The notes beneath the pieces are model-generated. The model worked only from the letters and a program-made list of their open reading frames with translations. It made no database searches and was not told the DNA's origin. Position numbers and translations under genes: made by a program. DNA of 64,000 bases from Steromphala cineraria (Eukaryota; Mollusca; Gastropoda; Trochida; Trochidae), in the NCBI GenBank assembly GCA_916613615.1, contig OU744731.1, forward strand, positions 54,256,289 to 54,320,288. The letters run 5' to 3'. This document shows positions 24,357-36,863 of this stretch, piece by piece (position 1 is the stretch's first letter; each line of letters starts with the position of its first letter).

Positions 24357-25208
24357 AGCGTACATGTCAATATAGTGCACTTAACAATGGCTTATCATTA
24401 GGTCTCATGGTATCAGTTCGATTGTGTGGGAGTCCACATGATACTGATACATGATAGCTGCGTGGCTAGTCAGTCATGAACATCACAATATAAAAATGTA
24501 TAGCTATCACCCTGATTGTGAAAAAGAAAAGCCTTTTATATGATTATATAGGTCAATGCATTTTTGCAATACTTCAATAACGTTTTACATCCATTAATGC
24601 TACAGTTTATTTCTATTACATCACTCTAATTTCAATTTCAGTCTTCACTAAGTATAAAAGGATCAATGTTTCAGAAAATTATGTACCACATGTAGGTTGT
24701 CTAATTACATTCACTTATGCCTTTCTCGTCATTGTGTATGAATTATCAATACATATATAGATAAGATTTCCATTAAGATAGACATGTACATCTATATCAA
24801 TATGTGGGGTAAAATTCAATATGGCATATCAATATAAAATAATACGGTCTATATAAAAGTTATCATCAATAAATTGTGTGACACATCTTTAAAGCAATAA
24901 GTAGTGTATAAACTGTGAGAACATCAATGCCTTTGTTCCCACATTTCAATTGTGGATGTGTTGGTTCAGTACAAATTTCGGACAATGTCAGAAAGATAAC
25001 AAACTGTCTATTCGTTTTATTCAGAGAAATATCAGAGGTTTCCGTGCCAATATGAACACATTTAACAGACTACATAAAAATTCATATTCACCTACATCAG
25101 ATTTTAGAAAAGCCATGTCTGCACAATAACATAATTTAATATTTTCAGTCTGTTTTCATTCATTTCTTAAAATGTCCTGTATTTTGTTCTCGTGTAAATT
25201 GAAATACA

Positions 25209-25570
25209 TTAAAGGGGCAGTAGCACGTTTTTTTATAAGTTTATATTTTAAATTTGTCACTCATAATTGTAAGTTAATGCTAAATGTATCATTTTGACAG
25301 TGTCAAAAATCTACTTACACAAGCCAATCATCCATAGTCAGAGGACAAAGTATGAAGATTCACATAAAATCCATTGGCGGCCATTTTGTGTGAACACCTT
25401 TAATTAATTTTTGTAAGAAAAAGCAATCGCATGGTTAAACTTTACGTTATTTATTGGAATTATTACTGCTACATTTAGTTTAAATACATTGTCTTTCAAT
25501 TGGAACCATTAATTTTCATTTTCCTGACATCACCCTATATTCCCCCTAAAACGTGCTACTGCCCCTTTAA
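25209..25570 (+). mobile_element. TTAA-target MITE (unit B copy of 16993)
   Basis: TTAA at 25209-25212 and 25567-25570. It has the same flanks as 16993-17356, so it is a duplicated insertion and not an independent one. Confidence 0.95.
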
Positions 25571-28153
25571 GGGCGTAGAAAACATTTAATTGAACGTCAG
25601 TATATATTCTGTCCCTTAATGACTTTTAATCCAAAGATTACAAAAAGCCATTTCCAACGTTAAATGCAAGTCAAGTTGTTTTGTTTTAATTTTAAACACG
25701 TCACTTGTACTTTACTAATCAGTTTTACTTCTCAAATACTTTCCTGTGCCTAGTATTGTAATACTAGTAATACTTTCCCTATGTTAAAATACTAAATACC
25801 CAAATTCAATCTTGATTAAGCTTCTGTCTGCTGGATTGTTTTGAAGTTTTTACTTGAAGCTTGGTAAAATAGTGTAAAATTTTATCAATGACGTCACATT
25901 GGTATGTATCATATCTAGCTTCTCCCTCTTTTCTGAAAAACAGAATTTTGAAAAGTATATAAATATACTTGTGAATAAAACTGTCTTACTTGTCATAGTT
26001 TTTTTTTTTTTCTCAAATATTTTCATAATTTTCTCAACATTACAAGGAGGAATATAGAAAGTTATACAAATCATGATTTTGTACTAAATTTTCAAAATCG
26101 ATCTTTTTTTTTTGTCAATTAATGTCTTTTCATAAAATTGTTTACATCAGTTTGGTCAAAAATAAATTCTGTACCAGAAAACAATTGTGGTGCACGAATG
26201 AGACTTCATTCCAACAAACAAAAGATCGTAACAAACAATGTTCATTGAAATGAACATTTTTCAATGTTTTTTTCTAGCAGTCATTATTTTAAATGAACGA
26301 TGCTTATTACTTCTGTGTTGATATCTTTACAAATAATATGTCAATCATTATCAAAACTACATCAAAGTTTAAGTAATCGATTTGCCTTTCAGTGTTCAAA
26401 ATATACAAAGGATTGTTGTTTTCTTATATTTTTACGTCTATGAGTCATGGACATAGCCAAAGATAACTGATCAAACCATCATGACATTTCGAAAGATCTC
26501 GAAGTGTTTGTTTATAAATAAATGTTGTTTAGATCAAAATACTTTCCGATCAGCATCATTCTGTAAATTTTCCATTTTTAAAATCAAAGACAAAATACAT
26601 TTCTACGACTGACATGTTTTTATTCTAGACAATTTTATCGATGTTAAAATATGTTTTAGTTTGACAATTCCAACCTCTTTTTAATGAGATGACCCCTATA
26701 TCTCAAAGCCTCCAGGGCATGTCATCAATGCAAAAGTTCCAATATTTTTCTCATCACTTATTTCCTTTTAAATTTGAAATGTTTATTGAAAAAAAAAAAT
26801 TCAAACTTGAATCGAGGAATATGGATGTGTCCACAATCAAATACAACTATGGGTTAAACTTGTTATATTTGAGCAAGAAATATCTCGTAGAATTCATGTA
26901 TATCAAAATCAAACCAAAATTGTAAAATAACTCACTTTTATTTTATTGACAAAATACAATCTGCTGGAAGGTTTTTCATGACGACTATTCGACATAATAC
27001 GAATATTGCAAGTCAAGTGTAGTCGATAAACTAAGTGCTGAGGTATAGATATTACGACAATTAAGATTATTTAGATTAATGTGGTAAAACTACAGTTATG
27101 TTAATTTGTTGAATTTTATTTATTGATATGACTCCTTATTTTTCTCTCCAAAACGTTTGAAATATGTAAAAAAGATTCTCAACATTGACCTCGCTGAAAC
27201 ACCGTTATGCCATCATTTGGCGCAAACCGTCGCATGACTGTTTACATTATTTCGATATATTTGCAATGTTTAAGAACAGGAACTGACAAGGAATTGGATC
27301 ATATGTGTTTTATTTCCCTTTTGAAAGGATTATTATGTTCTTAAAAACGTAAGTACAAGTGTTTTTCAAAAATCGATCGTTTGAGGTTTTCATTTGCCGA
27401 CAAAGTCTCATTTTCTCCATAGTGTTATGACGGAGAAAGATTTTATTTCATAACTTTTAAGAGTACTAGAATATTATTTTCTTAACAGAATGATATAACA
27501 CTTGAGTCCTTTTAAAGCACTTTGAAACGAACTTTGAAACTTTTAACAAGATAGGTAAATTCACTGTTAGTAAGAAAAACGGGCACCTGCAAATATTTAA
27601 CATGTTGAAAATACGTTCAATATTTTTACTTCGTCACTTCTTCATAACAGAAAACTTTATTTAGATACTTTTTTATGCCACGAGAAAGGCTGTTGATTTG
27701 TGATTACAGGAAAGTCTGTTGATTTGTGAGTCAGAAAATATTAACTTTGTCAATATTTACCAAACTTTGTCATACACGTTTGTCGCTTTTATGTCAAAGG
27801 GTCAAATTTCCATGATGTGTCAATTAGTTATTAAAGTGTGGGCTGCATATGCCGACACTAGCAGGGAAAAGTTGAACAAAAACAACACTTGGTAAAATCA
27901 AAAGTAATTCAGGACAGTTAATATTTTAAGCGTTTTCATTTCTGTTAACTACTTGTCTAATTCTACAAGACACTCAGCTGAACCATTCATAGTAACAAGT
28001 CACTTATGTCGAGTTTGAAGGACATGTGTCCGTTAATGACAAAATTTAACGAAGTACTTAAAAAGTACTTTTCTAGAATCTTTAAACTTGTTTTATCTTT
28101 TCAGAGCACAATCAAATTTTGCTAGAAACGTTTATAAATGTTAGTAGTGTTGT
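25571..28153. other. block R unit B interior, no gene seen
   Basis: Contains the LINE empty site at 27849-27873. Frames here mirror unit A and show no constraint. Confidence 0.6.
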
Positions 28154-28399
28154 ATGAGCTGTACAGATTTTGATTGGTCATTAAATGGCCCGAGAATAAA
28201 AAGTTCCAAAAACACTCTTTTTTATTTTTCTCTACAAAATAATTCCTATGAAATGGTAGATGTAATAGGTTCCTTTATTATTGTTTTAGATGACAAGCGT
28301 TGGAAATATGACTGCGATTTGTCTTCATGGTATGCAATTATTTGGAAATGTCTTGGCAGCTTCTATACAAATCTTAATCGATATAAAGTATATCATTGA
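28154..28399 (+). CDS. putative exon Y, unit B copy
   Basis: 81-codon version of the frame at 23718-23987, from ATG AGC TGT to TGA. It lacks eight codons after the third codon relative to unit A, yet stays in frame. The R2 copy at 46174 has those eight codons, so unit B suffered the deletion. Confidence 0.42.
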   Translation: MSCTDFDWSLNGPRIKSSKNTLFYFSLQNNSYEMVDVIGSFIIVLDDKRWKYDCDLSSWYAIIWKCLGSFYTNLNRYKVYH

Positions 28400-28937
28400 T
28401 GGCTTTAAAGCGTACATGTCAATATAGTGCACTTAACAATGGCTTTTCATTAGGTCTCATGGTATCAGTTCGATTGTGTGGGAGTCCACATGATACTGAT
28501 ACATGATAGCTGCGTGGCTAGTCAGTCATGAACATCACAATATCAAATGTATAGCTATCACCCTGATTGTGAAAAAGAAAAGCCTTTTATATGATTATAT
28601 AGGTCAATGCATTTTTGCAATACTTCAATAACGTTTTACAGCCGTTAATGCTACAGTTTATATCTAGTACATCACTCTCATTTCAATTGCAGTCTTCACT
28701 ATGTATAAAATGATTAATGTTTCAGAAAAGTATGTACCACATGTAGGTTGTCTAATTACTTTCACTTATGCCTTTCTCGTCATTGTGTATGAATTATCAA
28801 TACATATATAGATAGGATTTCCATTAAGATAGACATGTACATCTATATCAATACGTGGGGTAAAAGCTTGTACAAGATCAAGAGAAGTTTCTGTACATTG
28901 CTACCAGGGGAATGTATAAAAATTGAGCCATTGGCTC

Positions 28938-29419
28938 TGTAGCTCATCAGGCTTTACATTTGATTTTGCTTTAGGGTGTGGCCAATGTGGTTCCCCCCTT
29001 TGTAGGGGCCACAGGGTAACAACCTCTACAATTATTAATCCTCATCAGTCAATGAATTTGTAAACAAAGTTACAGCTTTCTAGGCATATGCTTCTGGAGA
29101 AGAAGAAGGAAATAATTGTTTAGGGTGTGGCCCGTGTGATCATTAAGGGCCACAGGGCCACCAAAGCTACAATTTATAATACTCACTAGCCATGGAGTCT
29201 GTACATAAAGTTTCAGCTTTCTAGGCCTTATGGTTCTGGAGAAGAAGATGACAATAGGTTTTATGGGCGTAGTATGGGCCAACAAAGCTACAATTTATCA
29301 TTCTCATTAGCCAAGGAATCTGTACACCAAATGTCAATGGATGGACGGATGGACGGACGGACGTCGGACACCATGCCATGCCATAAGCCAATCAGGCCTT
29401 ACAGGCCAGATGAGCTAAA
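28938..29419. mobile_element. pearl/HINE-like repeat with TAGCTCATC inverted termini
   Basis: Starts TAGCTCATCAGGC and ends in the complement GCCAGATGAGCTA. Three imperfect ~130-150-bp units (about 28970-29335) each carry CAAAGCTACAATTTAT-type, AGTCTGTACATAAAGTTTCA-type and CTGGAGAAGAAGA segments. A GGACGGATGGACGGACGGAC microsatellite follows at 29341. No coding capacity. This layout is common in bivalve dispersed repeats. Confidence 0.7.
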
Positions 29420-29648
29420 AAGTAATCTTTTCTTGGAAAGAAACAGTTCAAATAACATATGATCATGCACAAAAGATTCCACATCCTTCCAGCATTTTGC
29501 AAAAGGCATTGATGAAGAATCCCAACTTCAATTCCTATGCTGTTGCAAATATGTTAACATGCTTATAACAATCATCTATCATGTTTGACTGCATTGTGCC
29601 TGAAGGTAAGAAACTACACATTAGTCTGATATTTCTTCTTATTAAATA

Positions 29649-29753
29649 TCTGATTTATACCATAAACTTTCCACATGTACTATGGTGAAATATGATAAAA
29701 ATCTGATTTATATCATAAACTTTCCACATGTACTATGGTGAAATATGATAAAT
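29649..29753. repeat. tandem duplication, two ~52-bp units
   Basis: Units 29649-29701 and 29702-29753 are nearly identical (CTGATTTATA, AAACTTTCCACATGTACTAT). The corresponding S2 and S3 positions (about 48045 and 62190) have one unit. Confidence 0.9.
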
Positions 29754-30542
29754 CTTAACGTGAAGAAAGTGAAATAGGGTCAAGATGTAGACAGCAATGA
29801 TGAACTAATTCTTTTGTCATGAAAATAATAAACATATTATCATTACACATAACACTGGTTTTATCGTATGGTTAAATCTGTAAGAAATTTTCTGTTGATC
29901 GATCAAAAAAATCATATTAATTTCATGGCCAAGAAATAATCAAATCATGAATAATCATAAGGAACTGAAATTTCATATCTATGAAAATATTAATTAAACA
30001 ATATTTCTTGCCTAAAAACATGAAACCAAAGAAGATGAAAGACGGAGTTGAAGATTAACGTCACCATAAAACTAATATATTACAGTGTGTGTCAGAAAAA
30101 TGTACACAAAGACGAATAGAGAAAACAGAAGTGATTCGTCTTTGTCATACTGAAATTAGAAACAAGATGAGCTGAGGTACAATTTCAAAAAGTAATTGTC
30201 AGCGATATGTATCAGAATTTTGAGTACACTTTCGGATACTTATGGATGGGACAGATCTAGACAAACAGAGGAACATTTTATTTCTCAACTACTAAACGGT
30301 GATACACGTACATAAGGGTATGAGTTATACAATTCAATAAACATATTAGATCATGGCAAGACTAGACAGGTTTACTGAAATATCATAAATAATCGAAACG
30401 ATGCATAAATGAATATCTCAATGTTTATAAGATGCTTTTAATTTCAAGTACATAACAGTTTAATAAACATGGCATGCTTTTGGAAATCATATATTAGTGA
30501 TGGCAAATACTCATATCGTTGAGGGAGACAAATCTGAATATA

Positions 30543-31393
30543 GAACTAGAATATATAGTGAAACTAGAATATATAATGAACCTAGAATATATTGTGTAAC
30601 TGAAATATATTGTGTAACTGAAATATAAAGAGAAACGAGAATATATAGTGAAACTAGAATATATAGAGAAACTATAATATATTGTGTAACTGAAATATAT
30701 AGAGAAACTAGAAAATAAAGTGAAACTAGAATATATAGTAAAACTAGAATATATTGTGTAACTGGAATATATAGATAAACTATAATATATAGTTAAACTA
30801 TAATATATAGTTAAACTAGAAAACATAGTGAAACTATAATATATTGTGAAACTATAATATATTGTGAAACTAGAATACATTGTGTAAATAGAGTATATAG
30901 TTTAACTAGAATATATAGTGAAACTAGAATATATTGTGAAACTAGAATATATAGTGAAACAAAAATATATAGTGAAACTAGAAAACATAGTGAAACTAGA
31001 ATATATTGTGAAAGTAGAATACATTGTGTTACTAGAATATATAGTTAAACTAGAATATATAGTTTAACTAGAATATATAGTTCAACTAGAATATGTAGTT
31101 AAACTAGAACTTTTAGTTAAACTAGAATATATAGTGAAACTAGAATATATAGTGAAACAAGAATATATAGTGAAACTAGAATACATAATGAAAGTATAAT
31201 ATATTGTGAAACTTGAATACATTGTGTAACTAGAATATATAGTGAAACTAGAATATATAGTTAAACTAGAATATATAGTTAAACTAGAATATTTAGTTAA
31301 ACTAGAATATATAGTTAAACTAGAATATATAGTTAAACTAGAATATATAGTTAAACTAGAATATATAGTTAAACTAGAATATATAGTGAAACT
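30543..31393. repeat. 18-bp minisatellite, about 47 units
   Basis: Consensus AAACTAGAATATATAGTG, with GTG/GTT/TTG variants. Because 18 is divisible by three, the minus strand stays open and reads a repeated hexapeptide (SFTIYS or SLTIYS) at 30494-30880 and 31082-31417. I regard these frames as by-products. The last units (about 31250-31380) are almost identical, indicating recent local homogenisation. It is absent from S2 and S3. Confidence 0.95.
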
Positions 31394-32925
31394 CTTCTCC
31401 ATAAGCATCAGCATCAAATAGTTTACATAATTGGTTTCGTTTGGAATTAAATGCCATCATAAATGAGGTACCCCTGAGCTATAACCACGTTTTCGTGAAA
31501 GGAGGAGTGGTTGAGTGCCTAGAAGCTCACCCTAAATGAAGGTGCTCCTCTTTGACCTAATTATGGTATATCCCTGGTCATTTACACTGATCTGTGAAAG
31601 CAGGAGGGGTAAAACCAACTAGAACCTGAACCCTCCCCGTGGTCTCATTTTGACCCAATCTTTCAATAAAGCCTAACAAGACATAGAGGTGGATCCATAG
31701 TGTGACTCCTGTGATCTATGCTGAATCATTTAACCAAACACTCGAGGTAACGATCGTTAGCGGGGGCGACTTGTGTGAATATGGGAATATGGCACCTGGC
31801 ACCTACATTATACTTCTGACAAAAGACCAATGCCAATCTTCAAATATGATTAATGGGACTAGCCAATTTAATTTTTGCAAACCATATCATTTTTTGTGAG
31901 TATAATTGATAATAATAATAATAACTTATATAATATCGAAGTGGAGTGGCAAATAAGACTTTTACAATAATTCCTCTCCTACAAATCTAATATTTGTCTT
32001 TGCAAAAGTACATATCTTCAAATATGTATGCATAAACACATCCAATATCATAAATGATTAAGTTCAATAAAGAAGTCATTGGTATTTTTTTTATGGAAAA
32101 GTGTTATCGATATTCAAACCTGACATACTGTTGATTCACATCAAGCTGCATGTATGTGGATTTGTATATATTCGAAAAAAAATTACCATGGCTTTTCAAA
32201 GGCTACATATAAATAAAGCTGTTAGAATTATACAATGCATAACAACATAATCTTTTTTAATTGTTTAGACGCATTCCTAAATAAATATCTCTATTTAATG
32301 TTGCATTGATTTATAATCTATGGTGCAACGTTTGTCATATACGGACTTATATTAGTATAATAATCAAACTCTCGCTCTCAACATTTTCAATACTATCAAA
32401 TCATCAAATCCTCACATTTTACATATATCATTTGCTTGTTTTCAATTTAGGTTTCTTTGTGTGGTGAATTCAATTTAAGAAAAATTAATTTGCGCATAGA
32501 AACCGAGAAATTGTTTTTGTTGCAACAATTGTTTGCAACAGCCATATATGACCATGCTAAATGAATTAAATACATGTAGAAGTTAACTAGAAAGTGTTTT
32601 ACCCGTAAAAACAGACATCTCCCCCTTCCTCAAATGCTTCAAACCTCTAAACAATACTATCATAAAGCACCATTAATGTTCTCTGTATAATTCAACTTGA
32701 ATAAATATCTTTATCAACTCCACAATTGTAGCAAACAAAATATTCAAAATTCTAAATGATTTGATGCTGAAACCCTTGAAAAAGACTAAGTCGAAATTGT
32801 TGCCATGGAAATAAAAAAAATTTTTTTTTAAATCTTTTACCTCCAAAAGGCACATCTACATGATATGGAGAGACAGTATACCAAGTTTGGTTCGGTCACA
32901 TAGTTTTAGAGATATGCTCCGGATC
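31394..32925. other. block S interior, no gene seen
   Basis: Partly colinear with 62960-63330 and missing from S2. Contains short repeats only. A frame at 31702-31899 has no recognisable product. Confidence 0.5.
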
Positions 32926-32928
32926 CAA

Positions 32929-32948
32929 CGCCGACGCCGACGCCGACG
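32929..32948. repeat. (CGCCGA)n hexanucleotide
   Basis: About three and a half units inside a small, more GC-rich repeat (about 32860-33000) that also contains GACATAATTAA. It is absent from the other S copies. Confidence 0.85.
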
Positions 32949-33239
32949 GGAATTCAGCTAAAACCAATATGTCTCCCGACCCTTCTGGGGAAGACATAAT
33001 TAAAAGCCCTTTGAGAAACCAATCTCAAGCATGCATGTTTATGTAACATGCAGAGGAAATGAAATTTGATTTTGCAATAAAAATATTCACAGTGTTCTCA
33101 ATTCTTCAGATCTTGTTTCTCAAACTGATAAGTGTTTTGAATCAATATTTTTGTTGACAAAAGACCCAGCAATTGAAGATAGGAAAATGGGAAATACAAT
33201 TTTGTGAACGAGATTGCAGTTGTCTGACGTTATTGTTAA

Positions 33240-33925
33240 TCGTTTTCGCTACAAAGTTAGCGGTGGTATATAGCGGTCATTTCGTCCGTCTTTCCCTCCA
33301 TCAGGTCAGTTATCTCTAAGTTCTGGGTCAACCTTGCACACTTGTTAACTATAACATTGTCCAATTTGGACCATTATTGAATGTTCTGGATCAAAATATT
33401 TTTGTCGTTTCCACGGAAGCGTCTGTCTTTTGACATATAATTTTTGTATATAATTGGGAGAGATTTTCTCAGAAACTATTACACCTAGAGGAGTGAAAGT
33501 TTGGTTATCAGTAAACCTGTTGATACACACCATCGAGTTTAAAAGTCATTTCCGAAATTTCATTTTTGTCAGAGTACTGGCCCTTGATTCTGAAATTGAA
33601 CTTTGAGCAATTAACAGATCTGATGCTCCAATGGGGAGAGATTTTCTAAGAAACTATTACACCTATAGGAGTGAAATTTTGGTTAGGAGTACAGCTGATG
33701 ATACTCTTGGTCGAGTTTGAAAGCCATTTCCGAAATTATATTCTTGACAGAGGTCTGGTTAAATTTGGACTTGGGTCGATTTACAGGTCTTATAGTCTAT
33801 AAGGACAAGTTCTCTTTTACACTTAAACACAATGACTAATACAATTTCTTTCACTGACTTTTGACCTATAGCATATATAGCAGATTGCGGGGGTATGTGA
33901 GCCACGCTCACTTTTTCTTGTTTAC
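33240..33925. mobile_element. pearl/HINE-like repeat with ~190-bp tandem core
   Basis: Two imperfect units (about 33450-33640 and 33640-33800) share GGGAGAGATTTTCT, AAACTATTACACCTA and CATTTCCGAAAT. A CGTCCGTCTTTCCCTCC motif lies on the left edge. The right edge CGGGGGTATGTGAGCCACGC is the complement of the left edge of the element at 14213, so the two belong to related families in opposite orientation. Confidence 0.6.
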
Positions 33926-35034
33926 TTGTGAAGCCTTAGATTTAGTTGACTTGACTTGACTCTTTGTGTTTGTCTATTTACATGACCTTGTCTTCTGTAA
34001 TAATATTATGAAAAGTTTAAATCGTTTTCGTTACTAAGCGGTTACAAGTGGCCCATGACAAGTAAAGGGCCTTGGGACCGCCATAACATCCATATGGTTC
34101 CCTTATGATATTAAACAGAAATAGTATAGTATACAAGAACTTCAAACAATTTCCGATTCCTTGAAATCAGAGAAAATGAAGGATTTGTTAATCCCTCCCT
34201 CCCCCAACACTCACTATTTCATGATCAGGTGAGGTTGTATAGAAAGGATCAATTGGATGTGTGGACCCTGCTTCTTTGCTGATATTCTACTTCTTGTCGT
34301 ATTTTAATCATATATGTTTCATTTGGTGATATTTTTTGTATCCATATCACCACATATGGCATGTCATAAAATCATCTTAACATTCTGCTTGATTCGTCAT
34401 TCTCCTATTTACATCTTTGTTATGAAATACATCTGTCATGTCGTTATGATAATTCCTTATGATATTAAATATTACTAGTATAGTTTACAAGAACTTCAAA
34501 GAATTTCCAATTAATTTAAATCAGACAAAATGATGGATTTGTTATTCATATTGTTACATGGATGTTGTGAATAAAGGTCCACTACTTTTAAATTCGATTA
34601 CACCTGATACAAATACATCCCAGTAGCAACTCGGAACACTTCTATTAAGTAATAATATTAGCTATTGCCTTATTGTGATACCTATTTACGTATATAGTTA
34701 ATTAGTCTCGCACGCAACTGAGCACAAGCTCCCTAGAATGATCTAGTAACATGATTAAGATCTGAATGTCAAGTAGTGTGTATCAGACATGTTAAACCTA
34801 CCAAAGCAGAAAGCATACAAATGAAAACCTGCTAGAAAAGACTGTATTTCAATAGGTTGGCAAACACAATTAACAAATGCTTATATATGAAAGTAATATT
34901 ACTTTTTGTAAATAGTCTGTTATCCTTCAATAGCATTTTATATGTTTTGAATGAATTCTGTTAGCCATGACAAATTATGATTAATTAACAGTTCTTGCAA
35001 ATGATTCAATTGGTTTCTGAAGAGACTTGTATTA

Positions 35035-35690
35035 ATCAGATGGCTCTCCAGTTTCCATGATTATTAGAAGCGACACCGATATCATCAACATTCTATATCT
35101 GCACAAGAACATCTGTTATGTCCGTACAAATCATTCCTCAGCAAGTCAAAGACTATTTAAGTAAGGATTTTACAGTAAATTGTAACATGACTTCGGTAAA
35201 TACTCGTTTCTGATTGGTTGATTTGAGAGATTTCCGAATGTTGAATGGCAATTAACACCCGCAAATTGGCTAAGTCGAATCACCGCGAAATGATACAATA
35301 TTTGGTCCGCCTCAACATTAAATTGTTCTGATTCTCCCAATATTCGTGCCCGACTAAAATTTAAATTTGTTGTCATGTTCTATCTTGCGCAATCCCGTAG
35401 ATGCCAAAAATCCTTTTCTATTTGCTTTAGTTTTATGTAACTAAACTTTTCTTAATTCACTGATTTTTTCCTAATTTGCCGCCCTGTGCCATGCGGCCGT
35501 TCACATCCTTTACACACTTGGTAATGATCAGGTAATGAAATACCGTTCCTGCTTATTCTTCTACTATTTTACCTAATCTTCTTAATAACACCAGTCAGTG
35601 TGAAACTCCTGCTGCATGTACACACTCTCATTTATTCTCAAATACTACCAGGGTGCATCTATATCTCTTATACTGCTTCTGTGGGCCTAT
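35035..35690. other. unassigned spacer
   Basis: A more GC-rich patch at 35170-35376 looks like part of an unidentified repeat. The remainder shows nothing recognisable. Confidence 0.4.
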
Positions 35691-35691
35691 C

Positions 35692-35930
35692 GATGTGACT
35701 GCCATTCAAAGTGATGGCCTCGGAGGGTCTGTGCTCATTGGTTGCTTATGCTTAAGTTGGGCCTATTGATGAGACTTCCTCGTAGGTTCTCGTTTGAGTC
35801 AAAAAAAATTATGTGATGGCCTCAGAGGTCGGTGCTCATCCTTTCGTTTATCCTATCAATGAGATCCCTTGTAGGATAACCTCTTGTGCTACGCTGTGAC
35901 TTGTCGATGTGAATCCCTGACAAGTTATCA
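35692..35930. repeat. short tandem units with small hairpins
   Basis: GTGATGGCCTC-GAGG-GTGCTCAT occurs twice (35711-35738, 35813-35839). A CCTAT-GATGAGA-type segment recurs four times. Three of these segments are enclosed by short inverted arms: 35762-35786 (CCTA/TAGG), 35851-35876 (TCCTA/TAGGA) and 35899-35925 (ACTTGTC/GACAAGT). Confidence 0.6.
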
Positions 35931-36863
35931 TCTAGAAGTTTTTCTGTAGGGTTGCCATGGTAACCTTATGGACAGTAACCCTATACTTAAATTATGTGTC
36001 ACTCTCAGATTTCCTTACTTTTTATTTTCCTAAATAAACTGGACCCATTACTTCCAAATACACCTCATATTATTCTTTTATTCTATTATCTACTAGTTAT
36101 TTAATTTATCAGCCAGTAAATACCATGATAAATGTATTTATTGGCAGAAAGCAGTACTAAGCACAACACTTGGTTTCCCTTCGTTGACTATATAAAGTTT
36201 AATGTGCGCCACACACTTCCTTTTCAACTCGTTTCTCACCGATTAACTTATAATGACTACTTTTATGAGCTTAACTTTTCATCCACATATCAATTCTTGT
36301 GTCTGTGATACTGTATACTTCGAAGTTTGTGTTGGTTTTAATAAAGCAATAACCCAATCGTATGTATAGTAGTGGTCTGATGTACACAGACAGTAATCAG
36401 ACAGCTGTACATATTATTGCAAATGATAAGTTAGTACGTCTGTACGTATCTACTTTGTGACATTTAACATATAATATCCACTATCCTTTACACGTGAAAG
36501 ATAAAAAAAGATTGATGCAGTTTGGGTGACATTTGCTTTCAAAATTAACAAGAAGGTGTCCACTTACTGTCTAAAAAAAACAGTTTACTTCTCTCGTTTT
36601 AGGATCATACAATGGACTTCTTTTACCTAAGAAAGAGGCATACAACATTTCAAAAAGGCGCTTGTATTATTTTCATCCTGAACCGATCAGAAAGGTCTGA
36701 TGCACAATAAATCACCCAAATACATGCGGTAATGTCATTTCTACTCAGCCCATAGTCTATCAAAGTAAAGTTCTTCGTGTTTAGTCGTTTTCGTCTACAA
36801 ATTTTGCTCGAGAGTCTATGAAGTTATTGTAATTAGTGGATAAAAACGTGCATAACACTTTGC
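35931..36863. other. no recognisable feature
   Basis: AT-rich spacer between S1 and P2; no protein-like frame. Confidence 0.5.

Larger units (their letters stand above)
16629..24811 (+). repeat. block R tandem duplication, unit A
   Basis: Direct repeat of 24812-28865. Unit A is longer only because of a LINE (19618-23412) and a second MITE (23997-24356). Without these both units are about 4.0 kb. The junction at 24806-24815 joins the end of the unit (GTGGGGTAAAA) to its start (ATTCAATATGGCATATCA, seen at 16631 as ATTCATAATGGCATATCA). Confidence 0.92.
24812..28865 (+). repeat. block R tandem duplication, unit B
   Basis: Direct copy of unit A without the LINE and the second MITE. Small indels distinguish it, e.g. 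about 27 extra bp near 27602-27630. It ends at CAATACGTGGGGTAAAA (about 28850-28866), where similarity to unit A stops. Confidence 0.92.
29425..35030 (+). repeat. megarepeat block S, copy 1
   Basis: Colinear with 47815-50700 and 61990-64000. Landmarks are AACATATGATCAT (29453), GAAACAAGATGAGCTGAGGTA (30160; written in part), ATTCACATCAAGC (32134) and GACTTGACTTGACT (33949). It is extended by an 18-bp minisatellite and a pearl-like insertion. Confidence 0.8.

Noticed and set aside
30543..31393. CRISPR array
   Set aside because: Direct 18-bp units without spacers in a eukaryotic satellite; no cas genes.
30494..31417. Two minus-strand frames encoding a repetitive Ser/Tyr/Thr/Ile protein
   Set aside because: They lie entirely in an 18-bp satellite whose period is a multiple of three; no non-repetitive domain or start context supports a gene.
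31911..31924. AAT microsatellite as a notable repeat
   Set aside because: Only about four to five units, ordinary for this base composition.
35692..35930. Hammerhead ribozyme suggested by CTATTGATGAGA
   Set aside because: The second conserved core element (GAAA after stem II) and the cleavage-site helix are missing.
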